A DNA stretch of 15,616 nucleotides from JAZDJP01 sp043803805 (GTDB taxonomy: Bacteria > Planctomycetota > JAZDJP01), in NCBI GenBank assembly GCA_043803805.1, contig JAZDJP010000090.1, forward strand, positions 1-15,616, in the 5' to 3' direction. Of the stretch, positions 6,536-13,962 are shown in pieces. The notes below the pieces were generated by a model. It was given only the letters and a program-made list of their open reading frames with translations, was not told the DNA's origin and ran no database searches. Every line of letters begins with the position of its first letter. The first letter of the stretch is position 1. Both the position numbers and the translations under genes were made by a program.

Positions 6536-6823
6536 ATGACATCAAAAACATTGATAATGATTTTGCTCGGGGTGCTTCCGGTGCCGGGAACCGTCCGGTT
6601 GTTACTGGACGGTCGGGTAATGATCGCATGTCTTCTGGTTGTGATTCTCTATGCGATGTTTTTTATGGCAATCCTCCCGGCGGTAAAGACAGGTCGTTTG
6701 GTATTGAAGCAAGGATCGTATGATCTGAAGGGAAATCCGTTTGGATATTGGTTCAACCTGTCGGTGATTGTGGGGGCATTTTGTCTGTTTTCGATTGTAT
6801 CAGCATTCTCCGTGCTCAGATGA
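6536..6823 (+). CDS. Small hydrophobic membrane protein, unknown function
   Basis: The product is 95 residues from ATG 6536 (100 from the in-frame GTG at 6521). It is strongly hydrophobic, with likely membrane segments at ~4-23 (LIMILLGVLPVPG), ~31-52 (VMIACLLVVILYAMFFMAIL) and ~76-93 (VIVGAFCLFSIVSAF), separated by a polar loop with KTGRLVLKQGSYDLKGNPFGYW. I do not recognise the family. No Shine-Dalgarno precedes either start. By hand count positions 6541-6720 are about 48% GC, clearly below the trp genes, which suggests a recently acquired or weakly constrained gene. Its stop overlaps the end of a possible short minus-strand ORF. Confidence 0.6.
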   Translation: MTSKTLIMILLGVLPVPGTVRLLLDGRVMIACLLVVILYAMFFMAILPAVKTGRLVLKQGSYDLKGNPFGYWFNLSVIVGAFCLFSIVSAFSVLR

Positions 6824-6920
6824 TGCCCGGCAGGTCGTGGTAATCGTATGGGCAGGGATGGTTCTTCTCTTGGCGGAGAATGGTAATCAGTCTCTTGCTC
6901 TCCGCGATCAGCCAATCCAT
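6816..6920 (-). CDS. Possible short ORF or gene remnant (34 residues from ATG)
   Basis: On the minus strand an ORF of 34 codons from ATG 6920 ends at TGA 6818-6816; the frame is open upstream for another 19 codons, with a TTG start two codons before the ATG. About three quarters of its codons end in G or C although the surrounding DNA is only moderately GC-rich, a pattern expected of real coding sequence in this genome. The peptide begins MDWLIAESKRLITILRQEK and ends PYDYHDLPGII, an amphipathic helix followed by a polar tail. It may be the 3' remnant of a longer gene whose front was lost, or a genuine small gene. No Shine-Dalgarno was found and the family is not recognised. Confidence 0.3.
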   Translation of the reverse strand: MDWLIAESKRLITILRQEKNHPCPYDYHDLPGII

Positions 6921-7025
6921 GAACAATCCGTATTCTGGCTGAATGCGGATGGCTGACTGCTGACCGCTGCCTGCTCATCCCGCGGTGTTTCTGCGAACCC
7001 CGATTCCCGGTTTTCCCGCGAGATG

Positions 7026-7048
7026 CGAGCGACGTTTCACGAGCGACG
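7026..7048 (+). repeat. Short direct repeat CGAGCGACG x2
   Basis: CGAGCGACG occurs at 7026-7034 and 7040-7048, a 14-base period, directly downstream of the minus-strand membrane protein gene. With the nearby GCTGACTGCTGACCGCTG-like stretch around 6952-6970 it shows that this spacer is built of simple degenerate repeats. No function can be assigned. Confidence 0.5.
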
Positions 7049-7051
7049 CTT

Positions 7052-8527
7052 TTAGAACGGCGCCTGCGTCCTCTGCCACACGCCCAGCGCCGCGGCCGCC
7101 ACGATCAGAATGGCCGCCGCCGCGCCGCAGAATTTCGGGCGGATGCCGAAGAGCCCGGCCAGGGCGATCGCCGTTGCCGCGAAGGGCAGGGCGAAGCACA
7201 GGGGATTCAGGCCCACGGGATGCCCCCACAGGATTTCCGCCGCGTAGGGGCACGTCCGGTGGGGAAAGAGGGCCGCCGCCGACAGCGGGAAGAGGAGCAG
7301 CGCGAACTCCGCCCGGCGCGCGGCCGCCAGGTACGCCGAGGCCCCGATGAGGGGGATCATGGTAAGCCGCAGGGTGGTGCAGATGCGGCTGCATCCCATA
7401 ACCGGATTGTCACCGTGGGAGAACATCGCCGCCAGGTATCCCAGGGGAATGAGGGCGAACAGCCAGCGGGGAACGGTCGTCGGGACAGTTTCACCGGCGG
7501 GCGCCATGGCGTAGGCGAGCCCCATGAGGTAAAGGCACATCCCCGCGAACCCCAGAAGCACGCCCGTCACCCAGGGCGCGGCGCCCGGGGCGTCCCACGC
7601 CATTTTGACGAGCACCCCGGCGGCCAGAAGCAGGACCGCCATGAGGGGTTTCCGCGCGGGCATCCGCCATCCGCCGAGCGCATTTCCGATCTCCTCCCAC
7701 CGGTAGCCCAGGACGAAGAGCCCCGCCATCCCGGCCAGAAGCGCGATGCCCATCGGGAGCGACAGGGTGAACCGTTCGCGGCGGACCACCGCGCGGTGGT
7801 GGGCCGCGGCCAGGACATCCGACGGCGGGGCGAGGCGTTTTTCGAGCGTCACCACACGCCCGCGGTTGATCTCGGCCATGACCATCATGCGAGCCTCGCC
7901 CGCGTAGGGGCGCTTCGAGCGCCAGGCGTATCGCACCCCCGCCCGGTCGAGGGATATGGTTTCCGAGACGAGCGTGAAATCGGGGAGATTTTCCCCCAGC
8001 ACCACGCTCACCCACTTCTCGGCGAGCGCCCGCGGGGGCAGGGTTGCCGGAACCGGCGCATTCCATTCCTCCTGACGGAGGCCCGCAATCCGTCCCCCCG
8101 GCTGGACTTCCAGTTCCAGGAGCGCCCGGTCGTTGTCGGGCTTCCGGAACGTGAACCGCCAGAAGACGATCGGGGCCGGACTCTTCCGGGCGTAGGCCCG
8201 CGCCTTTTCCGCGCCCAGTGTCTGTTCGAGATAATGGTAGAGGGCCTCGTCCACCGAAAGCTGGATGCGGGCCGGGCGGTCGGCCATCGGGAGGCCCAGG
8301 GATCCGAGCGGCTGGCGGATGGACTGGAGCAGGACCTCGGGCGAGGAGACCGGAAGAATCCCGGCCAGGCCCGCCGCCGGGACATCCTCCGCGCGCTCCT
8401 CCAGACTCATGGCCGTCAGACCCAGCACGGCGAGGACGAGAAGTCCGAGGAAGAATCCGAGCGGTCCGGAAAAATGTCGAAGCATCGGTGTCAGCGTGGC
8501 GAACCCGTTGTCTGGCGTTACTGTCAT
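7052..8527 (-). CDS. Polytopic membrane protein with large extracytoplasmic domain, unknown function
   Basis: The 491-residue product is not recognised. It has one N-terminal membrane segment (~21-41), a soluble domain at ~45-250 that should lie outside the cytoplasmic membrane, and about eight further membrane segments from ~258 to ~485. The soluble domain starts with alternating hydrophobic/helical sequence (VDEALYHYLEQTLGAEKARAY) and beta-rich pieces (IVFWRFTFRKPDNDRALLEL, ISLDRAGVRYAWRSKRP). The layout recalls proteins with an N-terminal soluble domain ahead of a CPBP-type protease, but the EExxxR and FxxxH motifs of that family are absent. Cysteines cluster in GCSRICTT and HRTCPYA between the late helices. 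The start is uncertain: ATG 8527 or ATG 8485, neither with a Shine-Dalgarno. It is divergent from lptD, with a 103-base spacer. Confidence 0.75.
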   Translation of the reverse strand: MTVTPDNGFATLTPMLRHFSGPLGFFLGLLVLAVLGLTAMSLEERAEDVPAAGLAGILPVSSPEVLLQSIRQPLGSLGLPMADRPARIQLSVDEALYHYLEQTLGAEKARAYARKSPAPIVFWRFTFRKPDNDRALLELEVQPGGRIAGLRQEEWNAPVPATLPPRALAEKWVSVVLGENLPDFTLVSETISLDRAGVRYAWRSKRPYAGEARMMVMAEINRGRVVTLEKRLAPPSDVLAAAHHRAVVRRERFTLSLPMGIALLAGMAGLFVLGYRWEEIGNALGGWRMPARKPLMAVLLLAAGVLVKMAWDAPGAAPWVTGVLLGFAGMCLYLMGLAYAMAPAGETVPTTVPRWLFALIPLGYLAAMFSHGDNPVMGCSRICTTLRLTMIPLIGASAYLAAARRAEFALLLFPLSAAALFPHRTCPYAAEILWGHPVGLNPLCFALPFAATAIALAGLFGIRPKFCGAAAAILIVAAAALGVWQRTQAPF

Positions 8528-8562
8528 CGTTCAGAATCGCGCGGGAGTTGAACGAAAAAGGT

Positions 8563-8592
8563 TTGGTGAGGGGCGCCGGAGCGTGGTAACAT
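8563..8592 (+). promoter_or_regulatory. Candidate promoter for lptD
   Basis: TTGGTG (8563-8568) and TAACAT (8587-8592) are separated by 18 bases in the spacer between the divergent membrane protein gene and lptD. Transcription would start near 8599, about 32 bases before the lptD ATG. The boxes are each two mismatches or fewer from consensus; this is a motif match only. Confidence 0.35.
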
Positions 8593-8630
8593 CCCATATC
8601 CCTGCGGCCGGAGAAGTTCTGTCGAAACGC

Positions 8631-11000
8631 ATGAAACGCATCCTCGGACATCTCGGGTGTCTGGCCGCTGTCGTCGTGGTCGCGGCCGCGGCGGTGGAAC
8701 TTCCTCCGAAAGCGGATCCCGTCCCGGCATCTCCGACGGTCGCCTCTCCCGCGGCGCCCCTCGCTTCCGGCGCGGAGGCGTTGCCTTCTTCGAAGGGTGG
8801 CGTCGGGGCGGATGCCGCTCCCGGGGGGGCTTCCGTACCGGCCTGGGATGTGGTTTTCCGCGGCCCCGCACGCACGTCCGTGGAGGGACTCGAGCGCGTC
8901 ATCCTGGGGGAGGATGTTCTGTTCCGGCGCGGGGAGTTTCAGGTCACCGCGGACAGCGCCGTTCTCTGGAAGGGCATTTCCGATGCGCAGGACAAGGGCT
9001 GGGAAATCTACGCCCGGGGGAACGTGGTCATTCTCGATGGCGGCGACACGCTTTTTGCCGATGAGATTTATTTCAATGCCGATCGCGAGACGGGGATCCT
9101 GCTGAAGGGGGAGATCCGGAGCGTCCGCTCGCCCGCCGAGGCCCGGGACGCCTTTGCGGGGCTGGCCGAACAACTTCAGAACAGCCAGCCCGACGCCGCC
9201 ATGGTGGCCCAGGTGCCTCCGGTGGAGAAGGGTAAGGTCATATGGTACATCCGGGCCGATGAGATGGTCAAGGAGGGGCCGGGGCGGTACCGTGTCAAAA
9301 ACGCCTTCATGACGCCTTGCGATTACGGACGTCCGCACTACGGATTCCGGGTGAAGAACCTGAGGGTGGTGCCGGGGCGGTATCTCTTCGGGACGGATGC
9401 CCTCCTCGTCATCGGGCGCCTGCCGGTGTTTTATTTCCCCGTCGTTTTCAAGGACCTCGCCCACCACTGGCCTTCCGCCAGCGTTCGGTACGGACACTCG
9501 TCGAACTGGGGGGATTATGTCCTCACCGATCTCTCCTTCGACGTGGATGCCGAGCGTCGTGTCACGTTGAACACCGACTGGCGGGAACTCCGCGGGTATG
9601 CCGGAGGGCTGGATTTCGCCTACACCGAGGGGGATGACATCCAGGGGCTCGTGGACACCTACTGGGCGCCCGAGACGCGGAAGGACCGGGACGGGACGTT
9701 GCTCGGAAAAGACCGGCGGTCGCGCTATTACTTCCAGCATCGCCAGAATGTCATCGACCGGCTCAAGGTCACGGCCGAAGGGGAGTTCCTCTCGGATCGC
9801 AACGTCCTCTACGAATATTTCGAGTCCCGCTATTACGACGGCAAGCCCGTCGAAAGCTACATCCATGCCAATTACAACAGGGAGGAATACGGGGCGGGGC
9901 TCCTCGGGAAATTCCGGGTCAACCGGTTCCAGACGGACGTCGAGACGGCCCCGGGGCTCCGGTTCGACGTCCCGTACTATCCCGTCGAGGGGACGGGGGC
10001 CTACCTGTCCTCCCGCAACGGCGTGGCCAACCTCCGCAAAAAATACGATGAATCCCTGGTCCTTTCCGATGAGCGCACCGTCCGGGCGGATTCGGTCCAG
10101 GAGGTTTACCGCCCCTTCAACGTGGGATGCGTGTCGGTCAACCCCTCCGGCGGCTTCCAGGGGACGTATTACGAGCGCCTGGCCGACGGCGCCCGGGGGG
10201 AGTTGCGGAAGGCGTTTCTTTACGGGACGCGCCTGGGTTCATCCTTTCATCGGAGCTGGGAATACGAAAAGCCGGGGGCTTTCATTGATGGCCTGCGGCA
10301 CATCGTGAATCCCGAGATCCGGTTCCGGGCGGTGGAGAATCCCGGCATTGACGCATCCCGGTTGTACCAGTTCGACGACACGGACAAACTCGCCGAGCAA
10401 CACACGGTGACGTATTACCTCCAGAACCGGCTTCAGACGCGCGTCGCGGGATCCGAAAATCGCGACCTGGCGGACCTCGAAGTCGCGATTGACCAGTATC
10501 CGGTCGGGGAGGAGCGTTTCCGCTTCGCACAAGGCGAGGCGTTCGGGAACGTGCGGGGGATCCTGCGTTCCCACCCGGTGCCGAATCATTACTTTGCCGG
10601 GGACGTCGAATACAACCCCCACACGCGACTGGTGGAGGTCTGGAACGCCGGCTACCAACTGGCCGGCACCCGGTTCAGCCTCAGTCCCGGCAACCGCTAC
10701 ACCCGGGAGTCGGGGGCCGCCACCTACCTCAACGCCCGCTATCAGTTTTCCCCGAAGTGGACCGGGGCCTACCACGTCGTGTATGACTGGCGGGGGGAGG
10801 ACTATCTCGAACGACGCTGGGCCGTGCAGCGCGAGCTCCACGACTGGATTCTCGAATTCTCCTATACCATAAAGCCCGGGACGGCCGGCATGGCGGACAA
10901 CCACGTCGTGTATTTTGCCATCCAGCCGCGGGGCTTCGACCGCCTGCCCTTTTCCAACCGGCAGGAGGGCGTCATGGTCGGCGACGGGTCGGCGTTCTGA
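8631..11000 (+). CDS. lptD: LPS-assembly outer-membrane protein LptD
   Basis: LptD is the outer-membrane barrel that, with LptE, inserts lipopolysaccharide into the outer leaflet. The 789-residue product (E. coli 784) begins with a signal peptide (MKRILGHLGCLAAVVVVAAAA), then a low-complexity Ala/Pro linker (~23-70), an LptA/OstA-like jelly-roll (~82-165: GEDVLFRRGEFQVTADSAVL, then ARGNVVILDGGDTLFADEIY), and the barrel. Barrel-entry landmarks are FMTPCDYGRPHYGFRVKN (~226-243) and LPVFYFPVVFK, the counterpart of the family's PxxYxPY region, followed by repeated aromatic beta strands. It ends in phenylalanine, as outer-membrane proteins usually do. Only two cysteines remain after the signal (C230 and C500), fewer than the four used for E. 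coli LptD disulfides. ATG 8631 is chosen because the signal peptide starts there; the Shine-Dalgarno is poor. aat follows after 45 bases. Confidence 0.88.
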   Translation: MKRILGHLGCLAAVVVVAAAAVELPPKADPVPASPTVASPAAPLASGAEALPSSKGGVGADAAPGGASVPAWDVVFRGPARTSVEGLERVILGEDVLFRRGEFQVTADSAVLWKGISDAQDKGWEIYARGNVVILDGGDTLFADEIYFNADRETGILLKGEIRSVRSPAEARDAFAGLAEQLQNSQPDAAMVAQVPPVEKGKVIWYIRADEMVKEGPGRYRVKNAFMTPCDYGRPHYGFRVKNLRVVPGRYLFGTDALLVIGRLPVFYFPVVFKDLAHHWPSASVRYGHSSNWGDYVLTDLSFDVDAERRVTLNTDWRELRGYAGGLDFAYTEGDDIQGLVDTYWAPETRKDRDGTLLGKDRRSRYYFQHRQNVIDRLKVTAEGEFLSDRNVLYEYFESRYYDGKPVESYIHANYNREEYGAGLLGKFRVNRFQTDVETAPGLRFDVPYYPVEGTGAYLSSRNGVANLRKKYDESLVLSDERTVRADSVQEVYRPFNVGCVSVNPSGGFQGTYYERLADGARGELRKAFLYGTRLGSSFHRSWEYEKPGAFIDGLRHIVNPEIRFRAVENPGIDASRLYQFDDTDKLAEQHTVTYYLQNRLQTRVAGSENRDLADLEVAIDQYPVGEERFRFAQGEAFGNVRGILRSHPVPNHYFAGDVEYNPHTRLVEVWNAGYQLAGTRFSLSPGNRYTRESGAATYLNARYQFSPKWTGAYHVVYDWRGEDYLERRWAVQRELHDWILEFSYTIKPGTAGMADNHVVYFAIQPRGFDRLPFSNRQEGVMVGDGSAF

Positions 11001-11045
11001 AATTCCGCGCTCCGGGCGACATCGGGCATGGTTGGGGGATTCGCG

Positions 11046-11756
11046 ATGGCGGTTTACGCGCTCGGGCGGGCGGCGGTTTTCCCGGATCCCCGCGAGGCGG
11101 ATGACGACGGCCTGGTGGCGGTCGGGGGCGACCTCTCCCCGGAACGGCTCCTCGCGGCCTACCGGGCCGGGATATTCCCGTGGTTCGGGGACGATCCGGT
11201 CCTGTGGTTCTCGCCCGACCCCCGGATGGTGCTTCTGCCGGGGAAGTTCCGCGCCGGGCGGACCCTTCGGGCGGCGCTCCGCAAGAATCAATTTGAGATT
11301 CGCCTCGACACGGCATTCCCCGACGTGATGAAGGCCTGCGCGGCGACCCCCCGACGGCATGAACCGGGAACGTGGATCACGCCCGGGATGATCCGGGGAT
11401 ACACGGCCCTTCACCGGGCGGGCTTCGCCCACGCGGCGGAGGCGTGGCGGGACGGGGAACTGGCGGGCGGACTCTACGGGGTCTCGCTCGGCGCGGCGTT
11501 TTTCGGGGAGTCCATGTTCCACCGGCGGCCGGACGCCTCGAAGGTGGCGTTCGCGTGGCTGGTGCGACAGCTCGCGGCGTGGGGGATGGATTTCGTGGAC
11601 TGCCAGGTGTCCACGGAGCACCTGGCGCGGTTCGGGGCGGCGCTCGTGAGCCGGGAGGCGTACCTGCGTCGGCTCGCGCGGGCGCTCCGGCGGCCGACCC
11701 GGAAGGGGCCGTGGGCGTTCGACGCGGCGGTTCTCGCACGGAGGGGGGAATGGTGA
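11046..11756 (+). CDS. aat: Leucyl/phenylalanyl-tRNA--protein transferase
   Basis: Aat attaches leucine or phenylalanine from aminoacyl-tRNA to proteins whose N-terminus is Lys or Arg, marking them for degradation. The 236-residue product carries the family blocks in order: VFPDPREADDDGLVAVGGDL, ERLLAAYRAGIFPWF, VLWFSPDPRMVL, GTWITPGMIRGYTALHRAGF, AEAWRDGELAGGLYGVSLG, FFGESMFH...ASK and FVDCQVSTEHLARFGA, which includes the conserved acidic residue near the active site. ATG 11046 is chosen over the in-frame ATG 11028 because the product then begins as family members do and because GGGGGA lies about six bases upstream. The end overlaps the start of clpS by seven bases, so the two are translationally coupled. 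Only 45 bases separate it from lptD. Confidence 0.95.
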   Translation: MAVYALGRAAVFPDPREADDDGLVAVGGDLSPERLLAAYRAGIFPWFGDDPVLWFSPDPRMVLLPGKFRAGRTLRAALRKNQFEIRLDTAFPDVMKACAATPRRHEPGTWITPGMIRGYTALHRAGFAHAAEAWRDGELAGGLYGVSLGAAFFGESMFHRRPDASKVAFAWLVRQLAAWGMDFVDCQVSTEHLARFGAALVSREAYLRRLARALRRPTRKGPWAFDAAVLARRGEW

Positions 11757-12052
11757 CGGAACGGCCCGGCGTAAAAACCGCACCGGTCATCCTGGACCGC
11801 CCGCGGGGGGAACCCCGGACGGCGCCGCGATACAAGGTCCTGCTCCACAACGACGATGTGAACGACATGGCCCGCGTCGTCCAGGCGCTTCAGAAGGTCT
11901 TCCGGTTCCCGGCCGGAGAGGCCGTGCGTGTCATGCTCGAGGCGCACGAGCGCGGCGTCGCGGTCTGCCGGGTGGAGCCCCTCGAACCGGCGGAACTCCA
12001 CCGGGACCAGTTGCGGTCGGCGGGGCTTGGGGCAAGCATTGAAGCGGCATGA
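11750..12052 (+). CDS. clpS: ATP-dependent Clp protease adaptor ClpS
   Basis: ClpS recognises N-terminal Leu, Phe, Tyr or Trp and hands the protein to the ClpA unfoldase of ClpAP. The 100-residue product has a flexible N-terminal extension (1-27) and the ClpS core. The residues of the N-degron pocket fall at the same positions as in E. coli ClpS: N34, D35, D36 (in LLHNDDVNDM), M40, M62 and H66 (in VMLEAHERGVAVC). The C-terminal part (HRDQLRSAGLGASIE) is a shorter variant common outside Proteobacteria. The start is fixed by GGAGGGGGG just upstream of the ATG; it overlaps aat by seven bases. The gene ends 17 bases before the stop of a convergent transporter gene, with no terminator seen between them. 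Confidence 0.95.
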   Translation: MVTERPGVKTAPVILDRPRGEPRTAPRYKVLLHNDDVNDMARVVQALQKVFRFPAGEAVRVMLEAHERGVAVCRVEPLEPAELHRDQLRSAGLGASIEAA

Positions 12053-12069
12053 AAGCGGCGATATGCAAC

Positions 12070-13833
12070 TCATGCCCTTATGAGCAGAGTTGTGCTCTTG
12101 GGCAGACGGTCGGCCACCTGTTGCATGATGCTGCCGCGGACCATCTGCCAGAGGGCGCCGCGCTGGGTGACTCCCATGATCAGGCAGTCCACGTTGAGGG
12201 TCACGGCGGCGTCGAGGATGATATCGGCGGGGTTGGCGTCCGCGTGGTAGAGCGGGAGGATAGGAACATTCTTCTCGGCGGCGAGACGCTGGGCGCTGGC
12301 GAAGAGGTGGCACGCCTCCGGGTCCTGTTCGATCCCGGGGACCTGCGGCGCGTCGAGGAAGGAGACCGCCAGCGGTTTGACGCACACGATGCACAGCACG
12401 GCCCGGCGGCGGACGGCCTCCTCGAAAGCGTACTCGAGAAGCGCCGGGTTGCCCCGCGAGGCGACCATGATCTTGGGCAGGGATGAGTCGAGGGTCCCGT
12501 GATCGAGAAGTGTTTCCGCGTCCGCCGGAACCGCGTCCGGGGCTCCCAGGCGCCGGCGCCGGACCGCCCGGGCCGCGTAGCGGGCCGCAAGCCCCACCCC
12601 GAGCACGATCAGCGCGAACAGGAGCGCGTGGGGCTTTTCCACGGCGATGGCGATCTCGATCCAGGCCATGACGACCGTCACGAGCACCAGCAGAGACCGT
12701 TCCCAGAGTTTCAGCGGCAACGCCCGGTTGAACGCGGTGCAGCCAACGTTGATGGTGATGGCCCCCACCACCCCGATCGCGTAGAGTTCGGCGAGCTGGC
12801 CGAAATCCTTCACGAAGTAGAGCACGATCGCCGGGGCTCCGGCCGCCACGAAAAGTCCGACCCAGGGCACCCCGAAGGCGTTGAGCGCCGTGAACGGGCG
12901 GGGGAGCTCGCCGTCCCGGCCCATGGCGTAGAGGACGCTCACCATCCCGTTCACCGCGGAATTGGTCGCCGAGAGCAGGACGAAGGCGAAGACAAGGCTG
13001 CTCACCACGGCGAATCCGTGTCCGACGTAATGTTCCCCCATGGCCCGGAGCATGTCCTCCTTGTGCGTCGCGAGGCCGCCGGCGGCGCTGTCGGGCATGG
13101 CGTTCATGGCCAGCGCCAGCGCGACGTTGAGGAGAACCACCTCGATGATGACGGGCCAGATGGCCCGCCGGCTGGTTTTGCCCACCGGCTCCACCATGAT
13201 GCCGGTGAGGTTGGAGATGGTCTCGATGCCGGAGAGGGCGAGCACGATGGCGATGAACGGGGAGACGTTGTTCCAGAAGTCGCGGGGCGGGGCGGCGAGC
13301 TGGATGTCCCGGAAGCGGGGGGAGGCCGCGGCGATCAGGATGAGGTTGAAGAGGATCGCCGCCGCCGCGATGAAGAATGCCGGGGTGCCGAACTTCCGGG
13401 CTCCGAATAAATTGATGGCCGCGATCGCCGCGATCGCCGCCATGGCCCAGAACTCGGGGCGCCGGATGGGAAGGTATTCCCGGATGTAGTAGAAGGCGTC
13501 CACCGAACTCAAGGCCGCGGTCACGACATAGTCGGCCACGAGGAACAGCGCTCCGACCGCCGCCAGGTGGGGCGAGATTCGCCGGGCGGCGGTGTAGACG
13601 CCGCCGCCGTCGGGGAACGACCGGCAGATGATGGTATAGGCCCAGCCCACCAGCGCCACCAGCGCGCACATGGCGGCGATGAAGTGGAACGACATGTGCC
13701 CGTTCCCGCGGCTGGCGCACACGAAATAGGCGATCCCCAGGACGTAAAGGCGGCTCGTCCCGAGGTCTCCGTAGAGGATGGCCCCGGCGTGGTACCACTT
13801 CAGCTCGCGCGGGCGTTTCTTGAAGGATTTCAT
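12070..13833 (-). CDS. APC-fold transporter with C-terminal universal-stress (UspA) domain, KimA-like
   Basis: The 587-residue product has about 12 membrane helices (to ~440) and a soluble cytoplasmic UspA domain (~452-587) that starts LPKIMVASRGNPALLEYAF and ends GVTQRGALWQMVRGS...TTLLIRA, the usual UspA nucleotide-binding end. The transport part is of the APC superfamily. Compared from memory with the Bacillus subtilis potassium importer KimA (YdaO), it shares FPDGGGVYTAARR (KimA YPQGGGAY), LVADYVVTAALS (KimA LVDYILTVAVS) and SGIETISN (KimA TGVEAISN). Acidic D23 and Y30 in YGDLGTSRLY, and D101, Y102 and T105, stand where KimA uses potassium-binding residues. A potassium or cation-proton importer is therefore favoured over an amino acid permease, but this is inference. 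ATG 13833 is chosen at the start of the conserved region; an upstream extension to 13926 has no family support. It lies downstream of glnA, separated by a terminator. Confidence 0.82.
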   Translation of the reverse strand: MKSFKKRPRELKWYHAGAILYGDLGTSRLYVLGIAYFVCASRGNGHMSFHFIAAMCALVALVGWAYTIICRSFPDGGGVYTAARRISPHLAAVGALFLVADYVVTAALSSVDAFYYIREYLPIRRPEFWAMAAIAAIAAINLFGARKFGTPAFFIAAAAILFNLILIAAASPRFRDIQLAAPPRDFWNNVSPFIAIVLALSGIETISNLTGIMVEPVGKTSRRAIWPVIIEVVLLNVALALAMNAMPDSAAGGLATHKEDMLRAMGEHYVGHGFAVVSSLVFAFVLLSATNSAVNGMVSVLYAMGRDGELPRPFTALNAFGVPWVGLFVAAGAPAIVLYFVKDFGQLAELYAIGVVGAITINVGCTAFNRALPLKLWERSLLVLVTVVMAWIEIAIAVEKPHALLFALIVLGVGLAARYAARAVRRRRLGAPDAVPADAETLLDHGTLDSSLPKIMVASRGNPALLEYAFEEAVRRRAVLCIVCVKPLAVSFLDAPQVPGIEQDPEACHLFASAQRLAAEKNVPILPLYHADANPADIILDAAVTLNVDCLIMGVTQRGALWQMVRGSIMQQVADRLPKSTTLLIRA

Positions 13834-13900
13834 TTGCCCATCACCACGAAACCATAGAAGGCCATGAAGCGGGACGACATTTCGTGTTTCCGCGCATATA

Positions 13901-13935
13901 TAAAACAGGCGGCAAGGTGTTTCCACCCTGCCGCC
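13901..13935 (-). terminator. Rho-independent terminator of glnA
   Basis: On the minus strand, GGCGGCAGGGTG (13935-13924) pairs with CACCTTGCCGCC (13919-13908) across a GAAA tetraloop, a 12-base-pair stem with one G-U pair, followed by TGTTTTATATAT. It starts 27 bases after the glnA stop, so the transporter gene downstream needs its own promoter or read-through. Confidence 0.88.
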
Positions 13936-13962
13936 CGTCCCATTTGCGCGAATTGTATCCCG

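Noticed and set aside
7220..8551. Large plus-strand ORF opposite the membrane protein gene
   Set aside because: Low-complexity Arg/Glu/His/Gly composition typical of an antisense frame, while the minus strand gives clear membrane helices.
7491..9866. 791-codon minus-strand ORF
   Set aside because: It overlaps lptD antisense and the membrane protein in another frame; composition is Arg/Pro/Gly/Ala with no recognisable fold.
10239..13798. Long minus-strand frames across lptD, aat and clpS
   Set aside because: They are shadows of well-supported plus-strand genes or out-of-frame readings of the transporter.
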